Shown: positions 1-5,942, counted from the first letter of the stretch. The stretch: DNA of 18,948 nucleotides from Candidatus Woesearchaeota archaeon (GCA_014729015.1 WJKR01000014.1:1-18948), one strand, 5' to 3'. Notes: a model not told the origin generated them from the sequence alone. Numbers and translations are program-made.

Positions 1-435
1 CAACTACCCTTCGACCCGGCACTGCTCAGCAGGTTCCACCTCGTGTTCTTCATCAGACGACCGACCAAGGAAGAATTCAAGACCATCACCAAAAACATCA
101 TCAGAGAATAAACTCCTAAACTCACCATCGAAGACGTCCACTTCATCAAAGACTACGTTGCTTTTACCAGCAAGCAACAAGTCCAATTCGACCCCAAGCT
201 CGAACCACTCATCACCAACTTCTTCGCAGAACTCAAAGAACGGGAAGACGACCACCTCATCGAGCTCTCACCAAGATTAGTATTAGGAGTCGTCCGCATG
301 GCAAAAGCATTAGCAAGAATGCAACTCAAATCCAAAGTCACCAAAGAAGACTTAGAACAAGTTCTCCAAGCATTCCAACAAAGCCTGATCATCGCGCCAG
401 ACAACGTCGCGAAGAAGCGCTACCGCTCGCATTAA
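1..435 (+). pseudogene. 3' end of an MCM-like replicative helicase gene, interrupted by an in-frame TAA
   Basis: The gene enters from the left edge. Its first codons read LPFDPALLSRFHLVF, the arginine-finger segment of MCM AAA+ helicases (usual form LLSRFDLIF). An in-frame TAA lies at 109-111. The same frame then continues as the MCM lid and C-terminal helices (VVRMAKALARMQLKSKVTKE, usual form IRLAEAHAKLRL..VT.ED) to TAA at 433-435. Alignment to the family runs straight across the stop with no gap or shift, so it is a nonsense change or a base error rather than a gene boundary. The conserved Asp after SRF is His here, and the usual RQLE motif is degraded to RLVLG. The usual C-terminal winged helix is absent. 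This fits a decaying extra copy, perhaps of mobile-element origin, better than the essential replicative helicase. Stop readthrough or a sequencing error remains possible. Family call firm; pseudogene status moderate. Confidence 0.72.
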
Positions 436-535
436 GACAAGTCATTGGCCAAGGACAGCCAGAACATGTAAGCGGTGACGACATCGAAGAGCGCGAGATC
501 ACGAGAGCAAAAACGCTTATCAAGAGGTATCGGTT

Positions 536-748
536 ATGGCCGAAGAGATAGACCGCTGGGGGGCGTACAGGCAATCCCACCCTGACACGTGGAAACAAGC
601 GCACAAAGAGTTCATCAATGCCCAGTTCCAGAAGCAAGAGCAGTTCTTGCGACGACTACTCAAGATGCCACAAGGGAAGAAAAAAGCGCGTGAGGTGTAC
701 GATGTGCACAACCCTGGTGGCTATCCTTCTTTCTTCACTCCAGAATAA
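536..748 (+). CDS. Small hypothetical protein, 70 aa
   Basis: I do not recognise this protein. It is charged and probably helical, with a Gln/Lys/Arg-rich middle (FQKQEQFLRRLLKMPQGKKK) and a C-terminal tail rich in Pro, Gly and aromatic residues. It has no cysteines and no membrane segment. The ATG at 536 is preceded by a GAGGT at 524-528, seven bases upstream, a plausible ribosome site. I see no TATA box at the right distance, so it may be transcribed from upstream with the broken MCM-like gene. It ends just before the hypA promoter. The frame is open and the composition protein-like, but the small size leaves real doubt. Confidence 0.55.
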   Translation: MAEEIDRWGAYRQSHPDTWKQAHKEFINAQFQKQEQFLRRLLKMPQGKKKAREVYDVHNPGGYPSFFTPE

Positions 749-756
749 GCAGAAAC

Positions 757-766
757 CTATATAAAC
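757..766 (+). promoter_or_regulatory. TATA box of hypA
   Basis: CTATATAAAC, centred about 28 bases before the ATG at 790. An archaeal TATA box at this distance puts transcription start at or next to the start codon, so the mRNA is probably leaderless. Confidence 0.75.
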
Positions 767-776
767 GGAGCGCTCC
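767..776 (+). promoter_or_regulatory. Perfect palindrome between TATA and hypA start (candidate operator)
   Basis: GGAGCGCTCC is a perfect 10-base palindrome directly after the TATA box and before the expected transcription start. A protein bound here would block polymerase recruitment. The palindrome is seen; operator function is inferred. Confidence 0.35.
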
Positions 777-789
777 CTTAAAAACAATA

Positions 790-1131
790 ATGCACGAACA
801 AGGCATCGCCCAAGACATCATCAAGCAAGCAATGGCGACGGCGAAAGAACGCGGCAAGGACGTCAAAGGCATCACCGTAGAAGTAGGAGACCTCGGCCAC
901 CTCCCAGCAGAAGAGATGGAACAAGCCCTGCAAACAATGGTCAGCGACTGGTACATCACCATGAAGCACAAACCGGCAACCATCAAATGCGGCTGCGGCT
1001 ACACCGGAGCACCGAACATCATAGAGAAAGGCCACGACCACAACGTGTACCGCTGCCCGGCCTGCGAGGCGCTGATGCCAGAGATCGTCGACGGCGACCA
1101 GATCGTGCTGGAGAGCATCGATGTCACCTAA
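790..1131 (+). CDS. hypA: Hydrogenase nickel-insertion protein HypA
   Basis: HypA delivers Ni(II) to the large subunit of [NiFe] hydrogenases, normally with the GTPase HypB. At 113 aa it has normal family length. The N-terminus is Met-His-Glu, the family's nickel site (His2, Glu3). A zinc site is visible as Cys67-x-Cys69 (KCGCGY) and Cys89-x2-Cys92 (CPAC). The body contains the conserved VEVGDLGHL and ends in the typical DGDQIVLESIDV. The start is fixed by the required His2 and by the TATA box 28 bases upstream, so it is probably leaderless. It is first in an operon and overlaps the following hydrolase gene by 11 bases. No hypB is present in the window. It most likely serves the hydBGDA enzyme at 8573-12402. 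Confidence 0.97.
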   Translation: MHEQGIAQDIIKQAMATAKERGKDVKGITVEVGDLGHLPAEEMEQALQTMVSDWYITMKHKPATIKCGCGYTGAPNIIEKGHDHNVYRCPACEALMPEIVDGDQIVLESIDVT

Positions 1132-1828
1132 CAAGACCTGGCTATTCGCTATCCTCATCATCACGGTAGCAATCACCGGCTGCCTAGGCAAGCCGGTCAG
1201 AGGCCCGGGCAGAGAAATGCTCTACTCCACCGTCCAACTCAACACCTCGGACGGCGTGCTCATCACCGCATCCTACTACGATTCTGATGCTGACAAAGGG
1301 CTGATCCTGCTGCACATGCTCGCACGCGACCGCCACACGTTCGACGACGCCGCAAAACGGTTGCAACCGCATTACAAGATCATCATCCCCGACCTGCGGG
1401 GCCACGGTGACAGCGAGGGAGAATACCTGGACCTGACCGAGAAGGACTTCAGGGACATGGTCTATGACATCGAGTCAGTAGCGAACTACCTCAAGGAAGA
1501 AGAGCAGGCAGCATCCATCAGCGTCGCCGGCGCGAGCATCGGCGCCAACCTGGCGTTGACCTACGCGTCCGAGCACCCAGTGGACAAGCTCCTCCTCATC
1601 TCGCCCGGCAGCCGGTACCGCGGCATCGACATCTCACGCATCTCGTACGGAAAGCCGTTGCTCGCACAAGTCGGCCATTACGACGGGTACAGCAGCATCA
1701 GCACGGACGACCTGGCGTTGAACTGGCAGCGAGGCAGGGTGATGGAGTACGACACGAACGCGCACGGCACAGACCTCATCAAGACGGACTTGTCGGCATC
1801 AGAGGACTTCTTCTTCTACCTGACCTGA
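1121..1828 (+). CDS. Lipoprotein alpha/beta hydrolase
   Basis: A 235-aa predicted membrane-anchored hydrolase. Residues 7-20 are hydrophobic and end in a lipobox (ITGC, lipid-accepting Cys21). The alpha/beta hydrolase fold follows: HMLARDRHTF (oxyanion region, about 65-74), DLRGHGDSEGEY (91-102), the nucleophile elbow GASIG with Ser139, a probable acid Asp188 (GHYDGYS) and a probable catalytic His215. The triad is therefore complete. The closest fold class is the small esterase/acyl-peptidase group; the substrate cannot be told. The start overlaps the end of hypA by 11 bases, so it is translationally coupled to hypA. That is an unexpected partner, since no hydrolase of this kind is a known hydrogenase maturation factor; shared promoter use is the simplest explanation. 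Confidence 0.85.
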   Translation: MSPNKTWLFAILIITVAITGCLGKPVRGPGREMLYSTVQLNTSDGVLITASYYDSDADKGLILLHMLARDRHTFDDAAKRLQPHYKIIIPDLRGHGDSEGEYLDLTEKDFRDMVYDIESVANYLKEEEQAASISVAGASIGANLALTYASEHPVDKLLLISPGSRYRGIDISRISYGKPLLAQVGHYDGYSSISTDDLALNWQRGRVMEYDTNAHGTDLIKTDLSASEDFFFYLT

Positions 1829-1839
1829 ACAAAAGGGAA

Positions 1840-1849
1840 AAATATTTAA
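1840..1849 (+). promoter_or_regulatory. TATA box of the ArsR-type regulator operon
   Basis: AAATATTTAA, centred about 28 bases before the ATG at 1873, just after the hydrolase stop codon. It predicts a leaderless transcript starting the regulator-DUF1858-hypC operon separately from hypA. Confidence 0.7.
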
Positions 1850-1890
1850 GCAACACGTTAGTTTTTTTTCATATGAAAACAGTGTGTTGC
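1850..1890. repeat. Inverted repeat flanking the regulator start codon
   Basis: GCAACAC at 1850-1856 is repeated inverted as GTGTTGC at 1884-1890, with 27 bases between. The arms flank the predicted transcription start and the inner palindrome at 1866-1879, though the two are offset by about 2.5 bases. It may be part of an autoregulatory operator. Confidence 0.4.
1866..1879 (+). promoter_or_regulatory. Palindrome over the ArsR-type gene start codon (candidate operator)
   Basis: TTTTCATATGAAAA is a perfect 14-base palindrome with the ATG (1873-1875) at its centre, exactly at the predicted transcription start of a leaderless mRNA. ArsR-family repressors usually bind inverted repeats at their own promoter. 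The palindrome is seen; binding is inferred. Confidence 0.5.
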
Positions 1891-2181
1891 GGGTTTTTCA
1901 CCACATTGGCGAACAAGACCAGGCTGAGCATCCTCTACACGTTGCGCGAAGGTGACAAGAGCGTGAACCAGATTGTGCAGCGGACAGGGTTTGAGCAGAG
2001 CCTGGTCAGCCACAACCTCAAACTGCTCAAGCACTGCAGCTTCGTCGACTCGGCAGTGCGAGGCAAGCAACGCATCTACTCGCTCAACAAGAAGACCATC
2101 ATCCCATTATTTGATTTGGTGGACAAGCACCGGCACGCGTTCTGCAAGGACCAGGACTGCCCTGTATGCAACCCAAAATGA
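1873..2181 (+). CDS. ArsR-family metal- or redox-sensing regulator
   Basis: A 102-aa winged-helix protein of the ArsR/SmtB type. LANKTRLSILYTLREGDKSV begins the HTH (about 12-31), FEQSLVSHNLKLLK is the recognition helix (40-53), and AVRGKQRIYSLN is the wing (61-72). Potential metal or thiol ligands cluster at both ends: Cys5-Cys6 at the N-terminus, Cys55 after the recognition helix, and a tail with His86, His88, Cys91, Cys96 and Cys99 (FCKDQDCPVC). Metal-sensing ArsR proteins commonly place ligands at these ends, so metal or Fe-S/redox sensing is likely; the ligand is unknown. It has its own TATA box and a palindrome over its start codon, suggesting autoregulation. It overlaps the next gene by four bases (ATGA). 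Its position next to hypC points to control of hydrogenase maturation genes. Confidence 0.9.
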   Translation: MKTVCCGFFTTLANKTRLSILYTLREGDKSVNQIVQRTGFEQSLVSHNLKLLKHCSFVDSAVRGKQRIYSLNKKTIIPLFDLVDKHRHAFCKDQDCPVCNPK

Positions 2182-2399
2182 CCATTCCTATCAAGCGGCA
2201 ATCAAGGATCGGCGACGTCATCAGCCAGCACCCCGGCGCCGCCCCGGTCATGCTCAGCTACGGCTTGCGCTGCGTCGGCTGCCCCGTCGCGCGTTTGGAG
2301 ACGATCGAGCAAGGCTGCCGCGGCCATGGCATGCCGGAAGAAGCGATCGACGGACTCCTCGAACAGCTCAACTCGTTGGTGCAACAAGAGGGAGAATGA
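2178..2399 (+). CDS. DUF1858 redox-disulfide domain protein
   Basis: A 73-aa protein that is essentially one DUF1858 domain, also known as the hybrid-cluster-protein-associated redox disulfide domain. It has the family pattern: IGDVISQHPGAAPVMLSYG, then the Cys32-x2-Cys35 pair (RCVGCPVA), then RLETIEQGC (Cys47) and the closing LLEQLNSLV. The biochemical role is not well established; the family occurs near redox and Fe-S/NO-stress proteins. The start is the ATG at 2178, which overlaps the regulator's stop as ATGA; an in-frame ATG at 2166 is less likely. It overlaps hypC by one base. Its place between a Cys-rich regulator and hypC suggests a thiol or Fe-S role tied to hydrogenase assembly, which is inference. 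Confidence 0.88.
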   Translation: MTIPIKRQSRIGDVISQHPGAAPVMLSYGLRCVGCPVARLETIEQGCRGHGMPEEAIDGLLEQLNSLVQQEGE

Positions 2400-2611
2400 T
2401 GTGCTTGTCCATCCCCGGGAAGATAACGGCGATCGACGGTCACCGGGCGACTATCGATTACGGCGGCGAAGTACGGGAAGCGGGCACCGCCCTGTTGCCG
2501 GACGTCCGGGTAGGCGACTACGTCATCGTCTCCGCAAAGATGATCATGCAGAAAGTACCAGCAGCAGAAGCGAAGAAAACGTTGCAAGTATGGGATGAGA
2601 CCAATGATTAG
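2399..2611 (+). CDS. hypC: Hydrogenase maturation chaperone HypC
   Basis: HypC (HypC/HupF family) carries the Fe(CN)2CO moiety with HypD and escorts the hydrogenase large subunit precursor. The protein is 70 aa, normal for the family, and begins MCLSIPGKI; Cys2 is the essential ligand and fixes the start at the ATG at 2399, not the ATG three bases earlier in another frame. Conserved ATIDYGGEVREA and VRVGDYVIV follow. The usual VLVHAG is VIVSAK here, so the common His is missing; this His is not the iron-carrying residue. The start overlaps the upstream stop by one base, and the end overlaps the next gene. HypD, its obligate partner, is not in the window. Confidence 0.95.
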   Translation: MCLSIPGKITAIDGHRATIDYGGEVREAGTALLPDVRVGDYVIVSAKMIMQKVPAAEAKKTLQVWDETND

Positions 2612-3080
2612 TGCGACGAGATACTTCTTGCGCTACGCGTTCAGCTGCGCCCAAGTCCTCCGCGAAAGCGGCGAGATGACGCAACAAGAATATGATAAGG
2701 TGGCGGACGCGGCCATGGACGACAAGGAGCTGCCCTTGCCAGAGCTCGAACGATTGTTCCCGGCGGCGTTCAGGCGATTGCGATCGATCGCGGAAAGGGA
2801 AGGCAAGCCGACGTATGACGAACAGGCCGTCAAAGAATATTTTCCAAGGGACCACAACGGCTTCATCGACGCCGGTGACGGCACATACGGGGAAGCGCCG
2901 GCATGGTTCTGCGAGCTCTGCAAAGTGAAGAGACTAGAAGTCTTGAGGACGAAAGTCGTTGACGACAAGCTCTTCTTGCGCGTCGAGCAGAACAGATGGG
3001 TGCAATCACCGTTCTTCAACGCGATAACAGGCGACATTGTCGTTGTGCATCACCATTACGCGGTGGAACTCGTCGAATGA
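2604..3080 (+). CDS. Unknown protein in the hypC operon, about 158 aa
   Basis: I do not recognise this family. The N-terminus (SATRYFLRYAFSCAQVLRES) looks like an amphipathic helix with a Cys, followed by charged helical sequence to about residue 80. Next comes a short Cys motif, WFCELCKVKRLEVL, with Cys-x2-Cys, and then an apparently beta-rich end (LFLRVEQNRWVQSPFF, DIVVVHHHYAVELV) with three consecutive histidines. It is soluble by eye. The start at 2604 is chosen because GGGATGAG lies just upstream; an ATG at 2595 is in frame. It overlaps hypC, so it is almost surely cotranscribed with hypC and DUF1858. The Cys pair and His cluster could bind a metal. A hydrogenase accessory role is possible by context only. 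Confidence 0.8.
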   Translation: MISATRYFLRYAFSCAQVLRESGEMTQQEYDKVADAAMDDKELPLPELERLFPAAFRRLRSIAEREGKPTYDEQAVKEYFPRDHNGFIDAGDGTYGEAPAWFCELCKVKRLEVLRTKVVDDKLFLRVEQNRWVQSPFFNAITGDIVVVHHHYAVELVE

Positions 3081-3154
3081 CACGCTTCTTACCGTAAGAT
3101 TTCCGTTTTTTCTGGCGATACCATTATCAAAACCGCTTGTCACAAGAACCGACT

Positions 3155-3547
3155 ATGTGGCGTGAAGGATTCGAGCAACACCTGGACAACCTCATCGACG
3201 AATATCTTTCAGAAGAAAAAAGATCCGAAGGAACTGTGGCGATGCTGGTGTGCGCGCTCAACGCTTACTCTCATGAAGTACTGGAACAGGTAAAGCAACG
3301 CTACTATGATCATCCTTCAACGGACAGGCTTGCTTATGGCGAACTGCTCAAGAGCCCACTCATTCAATCACATGATAAAAGAGTCGATAGAGTGTACGAA
3401 TTACTTCCCGATAAGCAATCACTCTTTGAATTCTTCTCAACCAAACCTTTTTACAAGCTCAATGAAGAACAAGTGTTCCAAAAAGTAGTGGATAATGTTA
3501 TGGGAGAAAAAAAACTCAGGGCATTCCTGAAGAAATACTTTGACTAA
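3155..3547 (+). CDS. Hypothetical helical protein, 130 aa
   Basis: I do not recognise this protein. It is acidic to neutral, all-helical by eye, with no membrane segment and one Cys (MLVCALNAYSHEVLEQVKQR, roughly residues 31-50). The C-terminus is a basic helix ending KKLRAFLKKYFD. I choose the ATG at 3155, which follows a weak TATA-like CATTATCA at 3122-3129; a TTG at 3137 would add six residues. Base composition is clearly AT-richer than the hydrogenase genes on either side. Its stop codon is interlocked by four bases with that of the opposite-strand gene ending at 3544. It is the first gene of a small cluster of helical proteins reaching 5877. Confidence 0.7.
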   Translation: MWREGFEQHLDNLIDEYLSEEKRSEGTVAMLVCALNAYSHEVLEQVKQRYYDHPSTDRLAYGELLKSPLIQSHDKRVDRVYELLPDKQSLFEFFSTKPFYKLNEEQVFQKVVDNVMGEKKLRAFLKKYFD

Positions 3548-4089
3548 CTTTTGCTTATAAGTGAGTAAAGAAACGGCGTGTTCCGTATGACCTGCCTGAT
3601 TTTACGGCTGTATTCCTCGCGGAACTTATTGTTCTCATTCGTGACAGCAATGTTCTGAGCGTGTTTTTCGAAGAGGTCGAGTTTGTTCTTTGCGATGATT
3701 TCCCACGCAGGTTCATCAGACACCACAAGCCCCTTCAGTAATCGTCGTAACTGTCGGTTGTATTCTTCCATTGAACCTTTAACCTTTTCATTATAGAAAG
3801 CACTTAACTTTTCAGGCCGCGCTGCTTGTTCCAAACGTTCTTCGTCGCCAAGATAGACTCTGTTGATGAATGTCTCGGCGTTCTTTTTTGTGTTATTAGC
3901 GTACTTAGCATGCTTATCAATAACAGGAATGTTGGTCTTGACGCCGCGCTTCGCAGCTTCGATGATCTCTTCCAGACGCCCAGTGCTCTCAATCATCCCT
4001 TGGACTTTTCCAGCAGCCTCTTCTAGGAGGCGGTACCCTTCTTTTACCTCTTCTTGCCACATCTTGATTTCTTCTTGGTATGTTCCCAT
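3544..4089 (-). CDS. Helical hypothetical protein, paralogue of the 5114-5662 product
   Basis: A 181-aa Glu/Lys-rich helical protein, probably coiled coil, without membrane segments or cysteines. From the Tyr of YNRQLRRLLKG to the end it aligns without gaps to the protein at 5114-5662 (YDEQLRRQEKG). Shared residues are Y-x2-QLRR-x2-KG, Y-x2-K forty residues further on, and a C-terminal N-x-PF. The two are 181 and 182 aa and flank the transporter, so they are probably diverged paralogues. The open frame could begin at 4113, but the TATA box (4112-4121) would then lie inside the gene; its spacing puts transcription start at 4089, the ATG of MGTYQEE. The stop overlaps the 3547 stop by four bases. 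Function unknown. Confidence 0.75.
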   Translation of the reverse strand: MGTYQEEIKMWQEEVKEGYRLLEEAAGKVQGMIESTGRLEEIIEAAKRGVKTNIPVIDKHAKYANNTKKNAETFINRVYLGDEERLEQAARPEKLSAFYNEKVKGSMEEYNRQLRRLLKGLVVSDEPAWEIIAKNKLDLFEKHAQNIAVTNENNKFREEYSRKIRQVIRNTPFLYSLISKS

Positions 4090-4111
4090 TGATGACAAGG
4101 AATGACCGCTC

Positions 4112-4121
4112 ATATAAATAG
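4112..4121 (-). promoter_or_regulatory. TATA box that sets the start of the 3544-4089 gene
   Basis: On the minus strand this reads CTATTTATAT, centred 27-28 bases before the ATG at 4089. It overlaps the in-frame ATG at 4113, which argues against that start. Confidence 0.65.
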
Positions 4122-4123
4122 AA

Positions 4124-5017
4124 TTATGCTTTTATAGGGCCTGCCCATGAAAGCCCTCGTTGCAGCCACCAGAACACTGCAACACCCACAGCCAATAACA
4201 CCAACCCGACGATTTGTCCAGGCGTAAACGCTTTTCCTAAGAACGCTAACTGCAACACCGAAGTGATCACGCTCCCTAATGAAAGGACAGCGACAGCGGT
4301 GGACGCATTGACCAGCTTCAACCCGTTGTAGAACGTCCACACATAGCCGAGCAAGAACAAAGACGTCATCAACACCCAGCCCCAAGCATTCGCACTCCAA
4401 GACAACACCGACGTTAAACGACCAGAAACCATCAAGAACACCAAGATAATCGCCGCGCCGATCCCCATCCGACCAAAAGCCACTGTCGAACCAGAGAAGT
4501 CTTTCAACATGTGCTTGCTGACGAGGACTTCACCACTCCAAAGAAGAGCAGCAATGAACGTGTACACCAATCCTTCTGACAACGCAATACCTGACAACTT
4601 CAACAACAAGAAATTACCAACCAACAACGCAGCTGCGCCAAGGATAATCTTCCAGTTCATCCGTTCTTTCAGGAACAACAACGCTCCGAGAGTCACCCAG
4701 AGGATCATCGTCTTGTGCATGAACGCACCAGCAGCACCTGAACCCATTGACAAACCTTTGAAGAACAACAAGAACGGCACTGAACCCCCAATAAGGCCAA
4801 TAAGACTGAGATAACCCCATTGCTTCAAGGATAATGATCGTAACTCCCGTGCACGAGTAGCTAATAAAATCACGCTAATCAAGAAGATCGCGACAATCAA
4901 GTTCTTCATGCCGGTGAACGCGAAAGGATTCAGTCCAGAAACGCCAAAAGCGTTCAAGAAAATCGAGACGCCACTAATCAATGCTGTTCCAAGAATGAAG
5001 AGAAGTCCTTTGTTCAC
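4124..5017 (-). CDS. EamA/DMT-superfamily membrane transporter
   Basis: About 297 aa with ten hydrophobic segments in the two-repeat EamA (DUF6) arrangement of drug/metabolite transporters. The first repeat runs from GLLFILGTALISGVSIFLNA to NFLLLKLSGIAL and the second from GLVYTFIAALLWSGEVLVSK to LLAVGVAVFWWLQ. Typical elements include the charged LLFLKERMNW loop near the end of repeat one. Substrate cannot be inferred; the superfamily exports amino acids, nucleotide precursors and other metabolites. An ATG at 5038 is in frame, but the TATA box at 5053-5061 predicts transcription from about 5030. I therefore prefer the GTG at 5017, which has GAGAGGT six bases upstream. It sits between the two paralogous helical-protein genes. 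AT-richer than the hydrogenase genes. Confidence 0.9.
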   Translation of the reverse strand: MNKGLLFILGTALISGVSIFLNAFGVSGLNPFAFTGMKNLIVAIFLISVILLATRARELRSLSLKQWGYLSLIGLIGGSVPFLLFFKGLSMGSGAAGAFMHKTMILWVTLGALLFLKERMNWKIILGAAALLVGNFLLLKLSGIALSEGLVYTFIAALLWSGEVLVSKHMLKDFSGSTVAFGRMGIGAAIILVFLMVSGRLTSVLSWSANAWGWVLMTSLFLLGYVWTFYNGLKLVNASTAVAVLSLGSVITSVLQLAFLGKAFTPGQIVGLVLLAVGVAVFWWLQRGLSWAGPIKA

Positions 5018-5023
5018 ATTGCT

Positions 5024-5030
5024 ACCTCTC
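5024..5030 (-). promoter_or_regulatory. Ribosome binding site deciding the transporter start
   Basis: GAGAGGT on the minus strand, six bases before the GTG at 5017. Together with the TATA box it supports the GTG start over the ATG at 5038. Confidence 0.55.
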
Positions 5031-5052
5031 TCCCTCATCGGAGAGGTTTATT

Positions 5053-5061
5053 CTTATAAAT
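5053..5061 (-). promoter_or_regulatory. TATA box of the transporter gene
   Basis: ATTTATAAG on the minus strand. It predicts transcription start near 5030, which leaves a leader of about a dozen bases holding the ribosome site. Confidence 0.6.
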
Positions 5062-5082
5062 CTTGTGCTTATCGACGAAAAG

Positions 5083-5092
5083 CAATAAAAAT
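5083..5092 (+). promoter_or_regulatory. TATA-like element of the 5114 gene
   Basis: CAATAAAAAT, centred 26-27 bases before the ATG at 5114, which fits a leaderless transcript. Confidence 0.5.
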
Positions 5093-5113
5093 GATTTGAG
5101 TTTTCTTTCCTTC

Positions 5114-5662
5114 ATGGGAGACCAACTATTTGGAGAATACAAAGAAAGAGCTATCAAAGGCTTTGCAGTGCTGAAATTCTACGCCACCCGATTACAGGAT
5201 TCTCTAGAGAACTCTAGCACGTCGATCGATGAGGTGATTCGTGTGGCTGATGCAGGAGAGAGAACAGGGAATGCTCTTATGGATAGCTTTGCCGGCATGC
5301 TCAAGCAGATTTACGAGTTCTCGAACGCCTATCTCTCTTATCTTGATTTGGAGCAGGTCCGTTCTATGCAGGAAAAGCTCAAGGGTACATTACCGGGAAC
5401 AACTGCACTGTTACAGCAAGCTACGGAGCTAGAGGATCAGTATGATGAGCAATTGCGAAGGCAGGAGAAAGGTGAACGATTAGAGGGACAGCTTGATTTA
5501 GGCATGGTCACTGAAGTAACTACACCTCGTGCCTTGGTGAGTGCAGAAGAGAGTAAGGCCATGTATGAAGAGATCGTTTTCCGGCAGGCGTATGGGCAGA
5601 AATGGGCATCTCTCGTCGAGAATGTGCCTTTCATGAGGAAGATCTACAAGAATGCTTCTTAA
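5114..5662 (+). CDS. Helical hypothetical protein, paralogue of the 3544-4089 product
   Basis: A 182-aa protein, helical by eye, without membrane segments. Its last 73 residues align without gaps to the last 72 of the minus-strand protein at 3544-4089: the YDEQLRRQEKG stretch, a later Y-x2-K, and NVPF near the C-terminus (NTPF in the partner). The N-terminal half is less similar, and the middle is Glu/Gln-rich. I use the ATG at 5114 because a TATA-like element lies at the leaderless distance; a TTG at 5063 would add 17 residues. It is divergent from the transporter gene, and its stop interlocks by four bases with that of the 5659-5877 gene. Function unknown; the duplication around a transporter is the only clue. 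Confidence 0.75.
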   Translation: MGDQLFGEYKERAIKGFAVLKFYATRLQDSLENSSTSIDEVIRVADAGERTGNALMDSFAGMLKQIYEFSNAYLSYLDLEQVRSMQEKLKGTLPGTTALLQQATELEDQYDEQLRRQEKGERLEGQLDLGMVTEVTTPRALVSAEESKAMYEEIVFRQAYGQKWASLVENVPFMRKIYKNAS

Positions 5663-5877
5663 GTCGAGAAATATTGCTCCTTGAATCGTCGCAGTTCATT
5701 GGTCCACTGTTTAAGGTATTGATAATGTGGATTGCTACTGTTTGATGCAGCGACATCTGTTGTGGTCTTTGGGGTGTTTTTGAACAGGCGAGAGGCGTTC
5801 TTCATGTATGTTTCTGTCTGTTGATGGAGTGTTTTGATGTCTGCGAAGAGTTCCTCGATGCTTTGCTGGTCATCCAT
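5659..5877 (-). CDS. Small hypothetical helical protein, 72 aa
   Basis: I do not recognise this protein. It starts acidic (MDDQQSIEELFADIKTLHQQ), has a Ser/Thr/Asn-rich middle, and ends with the basic helix YLKQWTNELRRFKEQYFST. It has no cysteines and no membrane segment. The NELRRFKE piece faintly recalls the QLRR-x2-KG motif of its larger neighbours, but that is too short to claim homology. Support for a real gene comes from a TATA box at 5900-5907 at the leaderless distance from the ATG at 5877, and from the interlocked stop with the 5662 gene. Confidence 0.6.
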   Translation of the reverse strand: MDDQQSIEELFADIKTLHQQTETYMKNASRLFKNTPKTTTDVAASNSSNPHYQYLKQWTNELRRFKEQYFST

Positions 5878-5899
5878 GGCGTTGATAATAGATTTCCGA

Positions 5900-5907
5900 T
5901 ATTATAA
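5900..5907 (-). promoter_or_regulatory. TATA box of the 5659-5877 gene
   Basis: TTATAATA on the minus strand, centred about 27 bases before the ATG at 5877. Confidence 0.6.
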
Positions 5908-5925
5908 CATTTCTCTCTGCTAATC

Positions 5926-5938
5926 CGGAAAGTTTCCG
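5926..5938. promoter_or_regulatory. Palindrome upstream of the hydrogenase protease promoter
   Basis: CGGAAA-G-TTTCCG: six-base arms around one base, just upstream of the TATA element of the protease gene, in the divergent gap 5878-5973. A half-site copy (TTTCCG) occurs at 5893-5898. Position upstream of TATA would suit an activator. Function is inferred. Confidence 0.35.
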
Positions 5939-5942
5939 CAAC

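Noticed and set aside
2166..2177. Earlier ATG for the DUF1858 protein
   Set aside because: The ATG at 2178 forms the ATGA overlap seen throughout the operons and leaves the whole domain intact.
1973..2398. Long upstream extension of the hypC frame
   Set aside because: HypC must begin Met-Cys, so the start is 2399; the extension is Arg/Thr-rich shadow of the regulator and DUF1858 genes.
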